A stretch of DNA of 64,000 bases from Colwellia hornerae. Its GTDB lineage: Bacteria > Pseudomonadota > Gammaproteobacteria > Enterobacterales > Alteromonadaceae. Each line of letters opens with the position of its first letter. The stretch's first letter is position 1. A model generated the notes under the pieces. That model did no database searches. It saw nothing but the letters and a program-made list of their open reading frames with translations, and was not told the DNA's origin. The DNA lies in the NCBI RefSeq assembly GCF_007954355.1, contig NZ_VOLR01000006.1, positions 1-64,000 of the forward strand, given 5' to 3'. A program made the translations under genes and the position numbers. Shown here in pieces: positions 29,605-39,683 of this stretch.

Positions 29605-30686
29605 TACCGCCAGTAAAATATTTTCTGAGTTCTTTCTCCGTTCGGTCACACTCTTCTCATAGAGCTAAATCTCATTCATTGACTATGCAATCATCGATAA
29701 GATATGAAAAAATCATCTAACCTTTTAAGAGACTCAATAAGTAAACTAAGCCATTATACATTTATTAATGAAGACGAATATCTATTTTAGTCAGTTTAAT
29801 AATATGACTGGCAGATATGCTGGTAGCCATAAAAAATGCAATTAGAAATATTTTGTGAAATCGATACGTTGATCAACAATACGATCAACATCTATTCCGT
29901 TATGATTGACTGGATCCCTTTAGTAAACAGCAAGCAATATGCTTTTCTACAGAAAGTCTTTGACCGACATTATACCCATCACTTTTTCTCTACCTAAGTC
30001 AGGATATTGAGCTAGTTTCAATAATGCGGCATCTATGGTTTGAGCATAGTTCAAGTTTGATTATTAGAACGTTAATAAAAAACTAGAATATTTCACCTCC
30101 CCATAAAAGTAGCTTTTAGGCTAACTTTGCTAACGGTTGCGACAAAGTTCACTAAATTGAAGTCTTAATTTATTGCCACTCTGGTCCGCTTAGCTACAAA
30201 ACCGGTCATTCTCGCGATTTATCGGCATGACTAAAAATACTATTTTGAGTTATCTACATTTATCTACCAACTCAACTTACTATTGAAAAAGGTAGGCGTT
30301 TAGTAATACTCACATTTTAATAACTCCAAATAAGCGTGATTCTTCTAAAGCGGTGTTTGATCAATAATCAGTTTAAAACTAAATGTGTGCTCGTATATCC
30401 CCGAAATTACCGGTGGGAATGTTCTAAAACTTACCAACAAAAAAACACATGAACACAGCTCATAAATCAATGAAATAAAATCAATTTTATTCATCTAACG
30501 AACCCAGTATAAAACACACACTGCTTTTAACTTTAAACCATATTACAAGTTGGTTCTCAATTAGCCTTTAGGTATATACCAACAAGACGATGAAGACAAT
30601 TGACTGGAAAAATCAAAAAATAAAATTAAAAGCCCCGAAAGATCACGAAATAAATTTAGGTTTTATCTCAGGAAATAGGATACCGG
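29605..30686. other. Long intergenic region (about 1.1 kb) before mesX
   Basis: No convincing gene is seen. The longest ATG-led frame I noticed is about 53 codons at 29836-29997 (starts MQLEIFCEIDTL). It has no ribosome-binding site and could be chance or a decayed transposase start. The region is AT-rich and contains an imperfect palindrome at 30470-30494. It may be the remains of lost genes plus the control region of the methionine synthase cluster. Confidence 0.5.
30470..30494. promoter_or_regulatory. Imperfect palindrome upstream of mesX (possible operator)
   Basis: ATGAAATAAAAT and ATTTTATTCAT form an almost perfect dyad 193 bases before mesX. The ends TGAA and TTCA resemble half-sites of the LysR-type regulator MetR, but the spacing is longer than the classical TGAA-N5-TTCA. 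The role is inferred only. Confidence 0.3.
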
Positions 30687-31661
30687 ATGACAATGAATAA
30701 AGACTTTACCTTTACGATTAAAAGCACTTGTCTTGATGAAAATTATCAGCCCTCAGACAATACGCGTATTACAACTAACTTTGCTAATTTAGCGAGAGGA
30801 AACAGCCGTCAAGCGAACTTGCGTAACGCCTTAAATATGATTGACAATAGTTTCAATGCCTTGGCACATTGGGATAACACCCAAGCAGATCGTTATTCTG
30901 TCGAACTTGAAATCATTTCCGTTGATATAGATATTGAAGGCAGTGGTCAAACCTTCCCATCAATTGAAATATTGAAAACGAATATTGTTGATCATAAAAA
31001 TAACAAACGCATTGAAGGCATTGTAGGAAATAATTTTTCCTCTTATGTGCGAGATTATGATTTCAGCGTATTGTTGTTAGATCATAATAAGGATCAATCA
31101 ACATTTAGCATTCCAGATAATTTTGGCGACCTGCATGGAAAGCTCTTTAAATATTTTGTAAATTCGAGCGCTTATCAGCAACACTTTAACAAGCCACCGG
31201 TAATATGCCTTAGTGTTTCTAATAACAAGACCTATCATCAGACAGAAAATCACCATCCCGTATTAGGTGTTGAATACCAGCCAAATGAGTCTTCTTTGAC
31301 TGAGCAATATTTTAAAAAAATGGGCTTACAGGTACGCTATTTTATGCCCGCAAATAGTGTTGCGCCTTTGGCTTTTCACTTCTTTGGTGATTTGCTTAAT
31401 GATTACACCACACTTGAGCTGTTAAGCACCATTAGCACGATGGAAACCTTTCAAAAAATCTATCGACCGGAGATTTATAATGCGAATGCTGTAGCAGGTA
31501 AATGCTATCAACCAAATTTGAATAATTTAGATCATTCATTAACTCACATTGTTTATGATCGAGAAGAACGTAGCAAGATGGCTAATCATCAGGGAAAGTT
31601 TGCTGAGGAGCACTTTATCAAACCATACCAAACGGTTCTTGAGCAATGGTCTGCTAATTAA
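30687..31661 (+). CDS. mesX: MesX, DUF1852 accessory protein for folate-independent methionine synthesis
   Basis: A 324-residue soluble protein of the DUF1852 family. DUF1852 genes lie next to the MetE-like core enzyme MesD, and published genetic work on folate-independent methionine synthases named this partner MesX and found it needed for MesD function. The N-terminal pattern (FTIKSTCLDENYQPSDNTR, then TNFANLARG) is what I associate with the family. It is followed by mesD after 63 bases. Its biochemical role is unsettled. Confidence 0.8.
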   Translation: MTMNKDFTFTIKSTCLDENYQPSDNTRITTNFANLARGNSRQANLRNALNMIDNSFNALAHWDNTQADRYSVELEIISVDIDIEGSGQTFPSIEILKTNIVDHKNNKRIEGIVGNNFSSYVRDYDFSVLLLDHNKDQSTFSIPDNFGDLHGKLFKYFVNSSAYQQHFNKPPVICLSVSNNKTYHQTENHHPVLGVEYQPNESSLTEQYFKKMGLQVRYFMPANSVAPLAFHFFGDLLNDYTTLELLSTISTMETFQKIYRPEIYNANAVAGKCYQPNLNNLDHSLTHIVYDREERSKMANHQGKFAEEHFIKPYQTVLEQWSAN

Positions 31662-31724
31662 GCTCAATAGCTACATTTAAGAATTATCTTTAATAAATAC
31701 CTCAAATTTACGGCATCAACTATT

Positions 31725-32768
31725 ATGAAAAAATTATTACCAATTTCAACGGCAGGCAGTTTACCTAAACCTTCTTGGCTTGCACAACCTGAGACTCTTT
31801 GGTCACCTTGGAAATTGCAAGGTGATGAATTAATTGAGGGAAAACAAGATGCTTTACGTTTATCATTACAAGATCAACAACAAGCAGGCATTGATATTGT
31901 CAGTGATGGCGAGCAAACACGCCAACATTTTGTTACGACATTTCTTGAGCACCTCAACGGAGTTGACTTTGAGAAACGTAAGACTATAAAAATTCGTAAT
32001 CGCTATGAGGCGAGTGTACCTACGGTTGTTGGTGCTGTTTCACGGCAAAAGCCAGTTTTTGTTGAAGATGCCAAGTTTTTACGTCAACAAACTAAGCAAC
32101 CGATTAAATGGGCGCTACCAGGTCCCATGACGATGATAGATACACTTTATGATGACCATTATAAAAGTCGTGAAAAGCTAGCTTGGGAATTTGCCAAAAT
32201 TCTTAACCAAGAAGCCAGAGAGTTAGAGGCAGCAGGTGTTGATATTATTCAATTCGATGAGCCCGCATTTAATGTGTTTTTTGATGAGGTTAATGATTGG
32301 GGTGTGGCTTGTTTAGAGAGAGCAATTGAAGGGCTTAAGTGTGAAACGGCTGTACATATTTGCTATGGCTATGGCATTAAAGCCAATACAGATTGGAAAA
32401 AAACCTTGGGGTCTGAGTGGCGACAATATGAAGAAGCCTTTCCCAAGCTGCAAAAATCTACTATCGATATTATTTCGCTAGAATGTCACAACTCTCATGT
32501 ACCAATCGAGCTACTTGCACTTATTCGAGGTAAAAAAGTGATGGTAGGAGCCATTGATGTCGCAACCGATACCATTGAAACACCAGAAGAAGTCGCCAAG
32601 ACCCTACGCGAAGCTCTCAAGTATGTCGATGCCGACAAGCTCTACCCTTGTACAAACTGTGGCATGGCTCCTTTATCTCGTAAGGTAGCAATGGGGAAAT
32701 TAAATGCGTTAAATGCAGGTGCAGAAATAGTTCGAAGAGAACTCTCTAATGGTAACGAACTGATATAA
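31725..32768 (+). CDS. mesD: MesD, folate-independent methionine synthase (MetE C-terminal-domain type)
   Basis: A 347-residue enzyme matching only the catalytic (C-terminal) barrel of cobalamin-independent methionine synthase; the N-terminal folate-binding half of MetE is absent. The zinc ligands appear as His211 and Cys213 (VHICYGYG), Glu253 (LECHNS) and Cys312 (NCGMAPL). Homocysteine-site phrases such as DIVSDGEQTR and QFDEPAF are present. MesD proteins methylate homocysteine from a donor other than methyl-folate and are reported to need MesX and oxygen. The methyl donor cannot be read from sequence. Confidence 0.82.
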   Translation: MKKLLPISTAGSLPKPSWLAQPETLWSPWKLQGDELIEGKQDALRLSLQDQQQAGIDIVSDGEQTRQHFVTTFLEHLNGVDFEKRKTIKIRNRYEASVPTVVGAVSRQKPVFVEDAKFLRQQTKQPIKWALPGPMTMIDTLYDDHYKSREKLAWEFAKILNQEARELEAAGVDIIQFDEPAFNVFFDEVNDWGVACLERAIEGLKCETAVHICYGYGIKANTDWKKTLGSEWRQYEEAFPKLQKSTIDIISLECHNSHVPIELLALIRGKKVMVGAIDVATDTIETPEEVAKTLREALKYVDADKLYPCTNCGMAPLSRKVAMGKLNALNAGAEIVRRELSNGNELI

Positions 32769-32782
32769 TAGAGTTAATAAAA

Positions 32783-32809
32783 TAGACTATGGTTTCTCGC
32801 CATAGTCTA
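32783..32809 (+). terminator. Stem-loop after mesD
   Basis: A perfect 10-bp stem (TAGACTATGG with CCATAGTCTA) and a 7-base loop lie 15 bases after the mesD stop. There is no T tract, so it may be an attenuating or stabilising hairpin. Confidence 0.55.
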
Positions 32810-32867
32810 AATGGTCACCCTTGAGTGCAGGCTAAAGTCCTAGAGAGCCAGGAAGAAGAATAAATAA

Positions 32868-32946
32868 TGACGGCAATACGTTATCTTGGATTTTGCCAGC
32901 ACCGAGCAACTCGGTGCCGTTGTTTTACTTAAAGACCTAACAACGG
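32868..32946 (+). promoter_or_regulatory. Predicted structured leader upstream of the TSUP permease
   Basis: Three helices can be drawn in series: GGCAA (32872-32876) with TTGCC (32894-32898), then GCACCGAG/CTCGGTGC (32899-32917, 3-base loop), then CCGTTG (32917-32922) with CAACGG (32941-32946). The second is followed by TTGTTTT, so it could act as a terminator. I could not match it to a known riboswitch class. It lies 66-145 bases before the permease start. Confidence 0.4.
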
Positions 32947-33012
32947 AGACTGCAATTTCCCGTTGAATTAATAGTAAGGCCTTTAGCGTTATTAAACATA
33001 AAAGTAGGTGTA

Positions 33013-33843
33013 ATGAATATCATTGAATTTATAACAAATAATATCTCACCGTTTTTTGCATTGGTTGCAACCGGTGTATTCGCAGGCATTTTAGCGGGCT
33101 TGTTAGGCGTAGGTGGTGGTATCGTTATCGTGCCAGTATTATTCTTCTTGTTCCAGAGCTTTGGCGTATCACCAGAGTCTGCGATGCTAGTTGCGACAGC
33201 AACCTCACTGGCCACCATAGTACCAACATCTATTAGCTCTATCCGTTCTCACCATAAAAAAGGTAATGTCGATTTTGACCTACTCAAACGTTGGGCTGTC
33301 TTTATTCTTATCGGGGTATTGGTTGGTAGCTGGTTAGTAACTCGCGTTGAAGGTACTATGCTTACTATCTTGTTTGGGATGATAGCGGTTTTATCAGCAC
33401 TAAACATGATGTGTCGAACGGGGAAATCCGCTCTGTACCCCAAGCTACCTAAAACAACAGGACAAACGGTTATGGGAGTATCTATTGGCTTTTTCAGTTC
33501 TATGGTCGGGATCGGCGGCGGCACTATCTCGGTTCCATTACTCACTCTATATAACTATCCTGCCCATAAGGCTATTGGCACAGCAGCGGCAATAGGGTTA
33601 ATAATTTCCTTGCCAGGTGCACTAACAATGTTGATATTAGGCAGTACGCCAACCGATGCTCCAGCGGGTACCTTTGGTTTGGTCAATCTATTTGCCTTCA
33701 CTTGTATTGTGCCGCTAACCGTATTATTCGCACCGTTAGGGGCATCATTAGCAGCCAAATTAGATGCGGTAAAACTGAAAAAAATCTTTGCCTTCGTCTT
33801 ACTCTTCACCGGCTTACGTATGTTGGCGCAACTTTTCTTATAG
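33013..33843 (+). CDS. TSUP (TauE/SafE) family membrane transporter
   Basis: A 276-residue inner-membrane protein with about eight helices in two repeats. Each repeat starts with the glycine-rich family motif: GLLGVGGGIVIVPVL near residue 30 and SMVGIGGGTISVPLL near 162. TSUP proteins move sulfite, sulfonates, thiosulfate or related anions. Its place between mesD and a MetR-like regulator suggests a sulfur-compound transporter tied to methionine metabolism. The substrate and direction are unknown. Confidence 0.88.
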   Translation: MNIIEFITNNISPFFALVATGVFAGILAGLLGVGGGIVIVPVLFFLFQSFGVSPESAMLVATATSLATIVPTSISSIRSHHKKGNVDFDLLKRWAVFILIGVLVGSWLVTRVEGTMLTILFGMIAVLSALNMMCRTGKSALYPKLPKTTGQTVMGVSIGFFSSMVGIGGGTISVPLLTLYNYPAHKAIGTAAAIGLIISLPGALTMLILGSTPTDAPAGTFGLVNLFAFTCIVPLTVLFAPLGASLAAKLDAVKLKKIFAFVLLFTGLRMLAQLFL

Positions 33844-33977
33844 ATTTTATTACTGTTCATTGTTGTTGAACAGTAAATGATAATTGTAAATTAACTTATT
33901 TGATTGATAAAATGAACGGCACTGGCACTCATCAAGCAATGTCGTTTATCATTAAAGCTAAAAAAAGGAGTTAACCG

Positions 33978-34862
33978 GTGTTAGAAAGGATCCATTTAGA
34001 AATACTAAACGCAATAAAAGAGCATGGAACCCTAACTAAAGCGGCTGATTCGTTGCACTTATCCCAATCTGCGTTAAGTCACAGTATTAAAAAACTAGAA
34101 GGCCAAATTGCTACTCCAATATGGAAAAAAGATGGTAGAAACCTACGCCTAACTGCGGCTGGAGAGCGTATTCAAACGCTTGCAAATAGAGTATTACCCC
34201 AGTTTTTACATACAGAATTATTGCTGAATCAGATTGCAAAAGGTGAAATGGGCTCGCTACGAATTGGAATGGAATGTCATCCTTGTTATCAATGGTTACT
34301 TAGAGTTATTCAACCTTATCTAGAGCAGTGGCCGGACATTGATATGGACGTCAAGCAGGAGTTCCAATTTGGCGCTTTAGGTGCATTGCTGAGCTACGAA
34401 ATAGATATACTTATTACACCAGATCCACTCTTTAAACCTAAAATAGTCTACATCCCCGTTTTTGACTATGAACATAGGCTGGTCGTTTCAGCGTCTCACC
34501 AACTTGCAAAGCAAGATTTTGTTTTACCCGAGCAATTAAGCGAAGAGGTACTGTTTAGCTACCCTGTTGAGCCGCAAAGGCTAGATATTTTTAGTCAGTT
34601 TCTTAATCCAGCAAAGTGTTCAGTAAAAAAACACAAAAACATTGAAACAACTGAGATCATGTTACAAATGGTCGCTGCTGGTCGAGGTATTTGTGCCTTG
34701 CCGGGTTGGCTAGTAGATGAGTACTCAAAATCAATGCCTATTAAGAGTATTCGTTTTGGAGAAAAAGGTATTAATAAGCAGATTTTTATAGGTATTCGCA
34801 AAACCGATCAAAATATTGACTACTTAAACGATTTTATTGCTCAAGCTAAAAAAACCAAATAA
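33978..34862 (+). CDS. LysR-family regulator, MetR-like
   Basis: A 294-residue LysR-type regulator: winged HTH at residues 1-60 (HGTLTKAADSLHLSQSALSH) and an effector domain with MECHPCYQWL near 97, which closely resembles the corresponding segment of E. coli MetR, as do PVFDYEHRLVVS and QMVAAGRGICALP. MetR activates methionine genes with homocysteine as co-inducer, so control of mesX-mesD and the permease is likely. The start is GTG at 33978 with AAGGAG 7 bases upstream. Confidence 0.88.
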   Translation: MLERIHLEILNAIKEHGTLTKAADSLHLSQSALSHSIKKLEGQIATPIWKKDGRNLRLTAAGERIQTLANRVLPQFLHTELLLNQIAKGEMGSLRIGMECHPCYQWLLRVIQPYLEQWPDIDMDVKQEFQFGALGALLSYEIDILITPDPLFKPKIVYIPVFDYEHRLVVSASHQLAKQDFVLPEQLSEEVLFSYPVEPQRLDIFSQFLNPAKCSVKKHKNIETTEIMLQMVAAGRGICALPGWLVDEYSKSMPIKSIRFGEKGINKQIFIGIRKTDQNIDYLNDFIAQAKKTK

Positions 34863-35136
34863 TCACTTAACCCTGCTTTGCGGTGGGGTCTGAATAAAAT
34901 TAAATTCCTAAAATAAAGAAGACGGCAAGCTTGCCGCCAATTTTCTGTGCCTCTCAAGACGCTGTTCCATCCGTACAAAAGATATAGAACGGTGGTGCAA
35001 GCGCAAATTAATCTACTGGTTTTTTTGATATTTAAATAGAATGCCTTGGGTTTGCTTAGATAACCATTTAGAGATAATTGTTCTCATCACCATTAAATTA
35101 GCTCTATATGTGCTGTGTTTTATTATAATTTACTTA
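34863..35136. other. Intergenic spacer with a small palindrome
   Basis: No gene is seen. The sequence GGCAAGCTTGCC near 34924 is a perfect 12-base palindrome inside GACGGCAAGCTTGCCGCC. The base composition and hairpin are unlike the flanking AT-rich DNA and may be a mobile-element scrap, but I cannot name it. Confidence 0.35.
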
Positions 35137-35910
35137 TTAGCTGCTTTTAGCAATAACGCCAACAGGGTAGTTATCTTCTATCTGATGAATTATTTTTTGC
35201 ATTAGTTGAATATTTTTTTCAAGATACATAGAAGTCAATGTAGCAGTAGCATATATATCCGCATAGATATTTTCAAACACTAGTGATTTAACGAATAGCT
35301 TAAGCTCGACAACGTTTTTACTTGCTGAAATTTTTTCTGGCCATCTTTGATGCATAATGTTTTTAACACTGATATTCCTATTAAATAAAGGAATTTGTTT
35401 TTCCATAAAAATATCCAATGTTTTTTTGTTTTCAACTTTTATATCTTGAATAGAGTTACTATAAACGTAAAGTAAAATGACCAATTTTTTTGTTTTATCA
35501 GACTCTAATTCTTCCATACTTAAAAGACGGTTTAGTTTGCTAATTGACGGAGTATAATTATCAATTATCGCTGAAGCCATTATTTCTTGATGTAAGTATT
35601 CGTCAGATGCGATGGCGAGATCCTCATCAGTTATATTTAATAAATGATGTATGGCAACTAAACGAGTTTGGTTTTTCTCCTTGAAATTGATTGTAGATTC
35701 AATATTTTGGATGACTTCAATATAAAGAGCCTTAATAATTTCCAATTCTCGATTGAGTTTTTACCTGTCCTGATTCCACGTGTTAATTTGTATAGCAATC
35801 AAAATACCAATAACAATTAACACGATTTCACCAACGGCATATTTGAAGTACTGGCTTGTTTTACCTTCTTGTAAAAGGACACCTCGAATTTTTCTAAAGA
35901 ATGTAAACAT
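35137..35910 (-). pseudogene. DUF6090-type membrane-anchored protein interrupted by one in-frame stop
   Basis: Read leftward from ATG at 35910, 49 codons give the typical DUF6090 start: FFRKIRGVLLQEGKTSQYFK, then one membrane helix (AVGEIVLIVIGILIAIQIN) and NTWNQDR. A TAA stop follows at 35763-35761. The same frame continues at once (KLNRELEIIKALYIEV) and stays open to 35137, giving the 202-residue soluble remainder. Without the stop the protein would be 257 residues, the family's usual size. The function of DUF6090 is unknown; the family is commonest in Bacteroidetes. A sequencing error cannot be excluded. Confidence 0.7.
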
Positions 35911-36146
35911 ACCTAACTTAATCCCTTATCGACAGTAGTGTGTTCGTATATAAAAAGAATAAACGCTATACCTGATCTAAGCAATGAACAACAGGAGGTG
36001 TTTGTTGTAACCAATAAGCAAAAATAACGATTCAAATTGCATATAATAGCGTTGTACTTGAAGTTGTAATGACACTTGGGGGATTTAACAAGATTTAACT
36101 GGACACCCACCCTAAAATAACCAAGCTACTTGATCATAGCTGAGTT

Positions 36147-36281
36147 ATGACTACAACAAGGAAACAACAAATCAGTTTAGCAAACTTAATAATATCGCTT
36201 TCAGACATGCTTACAACCTCACCCTCATACGATTTTTTTGTAATGTTCATATTTAAAGCACGCACATGCTTCAAATTTTAA
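36147..36281 (+). pseudogene. Possible remnant of a REP-associated (Y1/IS200-like) transposase
   Basis: An ATG-led frame of 44 codons begins MTTTRKQQISLAN. This resembles the N-terminus of REP-associated tyrosine transposases that I know (M.T.RKQQISL.DT.YYHC). After about 12 codons the match is lost, and a shifted frame reads YRFQTC where YHCVSRC would be expected. The GGACACCCACC motif upstream is also often seen near such genes. Weak evidence. Confidence 0.3.
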
Positions 36282-36376
36282 AAATAATATTGAAATAAAA
36301 CAATCTTTGCTTCATAATTAACTTAACAACTAACCCTACTTCCACGCGCAGCATTGAGTCTCCTGGATATAGGGAG

Positions 36377-36405
36377 AAAAAGCCGGCCTTAGTGTCGGTT
36401 TTTTT
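36377..36405 (+). terminator. Rho-independent terminator upstream of the NYN gene
   Basis: AAAGCCGGC pairs with GTCGGTTTT (two G-T wobbles), followed by seven T. It points rightward but follows no intact gene, so it probably marks the end of a lost transcription unit or of an unseen small RNA. Confidence 0.6.
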
Positions 36406-36429
36406 ATAACTAAAATCTAAGGGTTAGCT

Positions 36430-37341
36430 TTGAAGACGCGAGTATACATTGATGGGTACAATTTATATTATGGCTGTCTTAAGCGAACACCTTATAAATG
36501 GCTAGATCTATCCAAACTATTTATCAATTATATTCTACCTAGTTCCTCAGAAGAAACACACTCTTATCAAGATCTAAGCATTAAGTTTTTTACAGCTGAT
36601 ATTGTTGGTAAAGCAGCAATGTCTTCAGATTCATTAAATGATCAACAGGCTTATCACCGCGCTTTAAACTTCAATAATGAAGGCAATCAACTAGAACTTA
36701 TCAAAGGTTATTACGCAATAAACGCTACACGTGCATTCAAAATTGACGCAGATGAACCAAATAAACCGCCTAATGAATGTGAATATGTTGATATCTGGAA
36801 ACTTGAAGAAAAACAAACTGATGTCAATATTGCTGTCGAATCGCTATATGATGTATTAACTGATGATACGATCGAACAAGTTGTCTTTGTAACTAACGAT
36901 ACTGATTTAGCCAGTGTTTTAGAAAAGATAAAATCTCTGGGCAAGGTTAAAGTTGGCTTAGTTATCTCAACTACAGATAGCATTCGAAATCCAAATGAAA
37001 AACTCGATAAATTTTCTGATTGGACCAGAAAGAACATTTCGATTGATGAACTAAGGTTGTCTCAATTGCCAAGGGTGGTCCATGGTGGAAGAAAGCCAGT
37101 CATTAAACCTATAGGCTGGTTTGGACAACCAACGATAATTGAGAAAATAATCGAGATATTATTACAAGTAGAAAAAAATCGAAGTAAATGTTGGAGGTGG
37201 TTAGAAACTGAACCACCAACCTTTGAAGACTTACCTCAACTAACTGAACTCCCAATTGCGTTACTCAATGATGAAGATACTGCCAACATTGTGCTTCAGT
37301 ACGCCCATAGACATGTTCATATTCGTCAAAATAAAAATTAA
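36430..37341 (+). CDS. NYN-domain (PIN-like, LabA/DUF88) putative ribonuclease
   Basis: A 303-residue protein with a PIN-like NYN fold. VYIDGYNLYYGCL at residues 5-17 holds the first acidic metal ligand, and VFVTNDTDLASVLEKI (Asn156, Asp157, Asp159) the second cluster; DVNIAVE near 134 is a further acidic site. The C-terminal ~80 residues look helical and may bind RNA or a partner. The start is TTG at 36430, only four codons before the fold, so it is probably genuine. Alone in its unit; the family includes RNases linked to RNA decay or defence. Confidence 0.78.
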   Translation: MKTRVYIDGYNLYYGCLKRTPYKWLDLSKLFINYILPSSSEETHSYQDLSIKFFTADIVGKAAMSSDSLNDQQAYHRALNFNNEGNQLELIKGYYAINATRAFKIDADEPNKPPNECEYVDIWKLEEKQTDVNIAVESLYDVLTDDTIEQVVFVTNDTDLASVLEKIKSLGKVKVGLVISTTDSIRNPNEKLDKFSDWTRKNISIDELRLSQLPRVVHGGRKPVIKPIGWFGQPTIIEKIIEILLQVEKNRSKCWRWLETEPPTFEDLPQLTELPIALLNDEDTANIVLQYAHRHVHIRQNKN

Positions 37342-37435
37342 GTTACTATTTAGATCGGCATGGCCAATTATTCTAATGGTAGGATGTAGTTGTGTAACAA
37401 ATTAGCATGCCAATTGAAAATTTTAGATGGCCTAA

Positions 37436-37467
37436 TAAAAAGCCCGAATATTGCTATTCGGGCTTTC
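37436..37467 (-). terminator. Rho-independent terminator of groESL
   Basis: AGCCCGAATA pairs with TATTCGGGCT around a 4-base loop. Read leftward it ends in TTTTTATT. It lies about 40 bases after the groEL stop. Confidence 0.88.
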
Positions 37468-37508
37468 GTTTACATGATTAAAGCTAGATTTATAGATTTA
37501 AAAATCTA

Positions 37509-39173
<1,665 letters not shown>

Positions 39174-39272
39174 TTAGTTTGTCGAACATCATTCGACAAC
39201 AATAATTAATGCACTGTAAGTTGAGGCTTAGCCTAACGAATTCCTACAGTTTGTATAAAGTCAGTAGGGTTA

Positions 39273-39566
39273 CTATGACTCAACAATCGCTAAAATGTCT
39301 GATTCAGAAAGTATCAAAACTTCTTCGCCGTCAATTTTTTCAGTTTTAACGCCGTAACCTTCACTAAAAATAACTTGGTCACCTACTTTTACGTCTAAAG
39401 CACGTATTTCACCATTTTCTAAAATGCGACCGTTACCGACAGCAATAACTTCACCGCGCGTTGATTTTTCTGCAGCACTTCCTGTTAAAACAATACCACC
39501 AGCTGATTTTGATTCTACTTCTTTACGTTTAATTATTACGCGGTCATGTAATGGACGAATGCTCAT
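39273..39566 (-). CDS. groES: Co-chaperonin GroES (10 kDa)
   Basis: A 97-residue co-chaperonin lid. The opening [13 protein letters not shown] and mobile loop [20 protein letters not shown] match the family. A strong ribosome-binding site (AGGAGAA) precedes the ATG. First gene of groESL behind a sigma-32-type promoter. Confidence 0.98.
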   Translation of the reverse strand: MSIRPLHDRVIIKRKEVESKSAGGIVLTGSAAEKSTRGEVIAVGNGRILENGEIRALDVKVGDQVIFSEGYGVKTEKIDGEEVLILSESDILAIVES

Positions 39567-39638
39567 TAATTTTCTCCTGAGAGTTTGTTCACTCTCAATA
39601 AATTTAAATAAAAGGTTATAAAACTTTGTTGCAATTAA

Positions 39639-39666
39639 AGATGGGGTTAATTTAAAACTTCACAAG
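39639..39666 (-). promoter_or_regulatory. Sigma-32 (heat-shock) type promoter of groESL
   Basis: On the minus strand, CTTGTGA (39666-39660; consensus CTTGAAA) is followed after 13 bases by CCCCATCT (39646-39639), a full match to the CCCCATNT -10 consensus. It lies about 73-100 bases before groES. This predicts RpoH control, the usual arrangement in gammaproteobacteria. Confidence 0.8.
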
Positions 39667-39683
39667 CCCCGTTAAAACATTTT

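Larger units (their letters stand above)
35911..36429. other. 519-base region with decayed mobile-element sequence
   Basis: No intact gene is supported. It contains a possible transposase N-terminal remnant (36147-36281), a GGACACCCACC motif just upstream of it (36101-36111) and a terminator-like hairpin before the NYN gene. The remainder is AT-rich and featureless. Confidence 0.45.

Noticed and set aside
32815-32950. Known riboswitch classes (TPP, SAM, glycine, cobalamin, Mn2+, c-di-GMP, fluoride, guanidine)
   Set aside because: I compared remembered core motifs of each class and found no convincing match, so the region is listed only as an unclassified possible leader.
35913-36110. Minus-strand frame of 65 codons next to the broken DUF6090 gene
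   Set aside because: No family features, cysteine-rich chance composition and overlap with the region that looks like mobile-element debris.
36430-37341. NYN protein as half of a toxin-antitoxin pair
   Set aside because: No small partner gene lies immediately upstream or downstream in the same direction; the next gene downstream is the convergent groEL.
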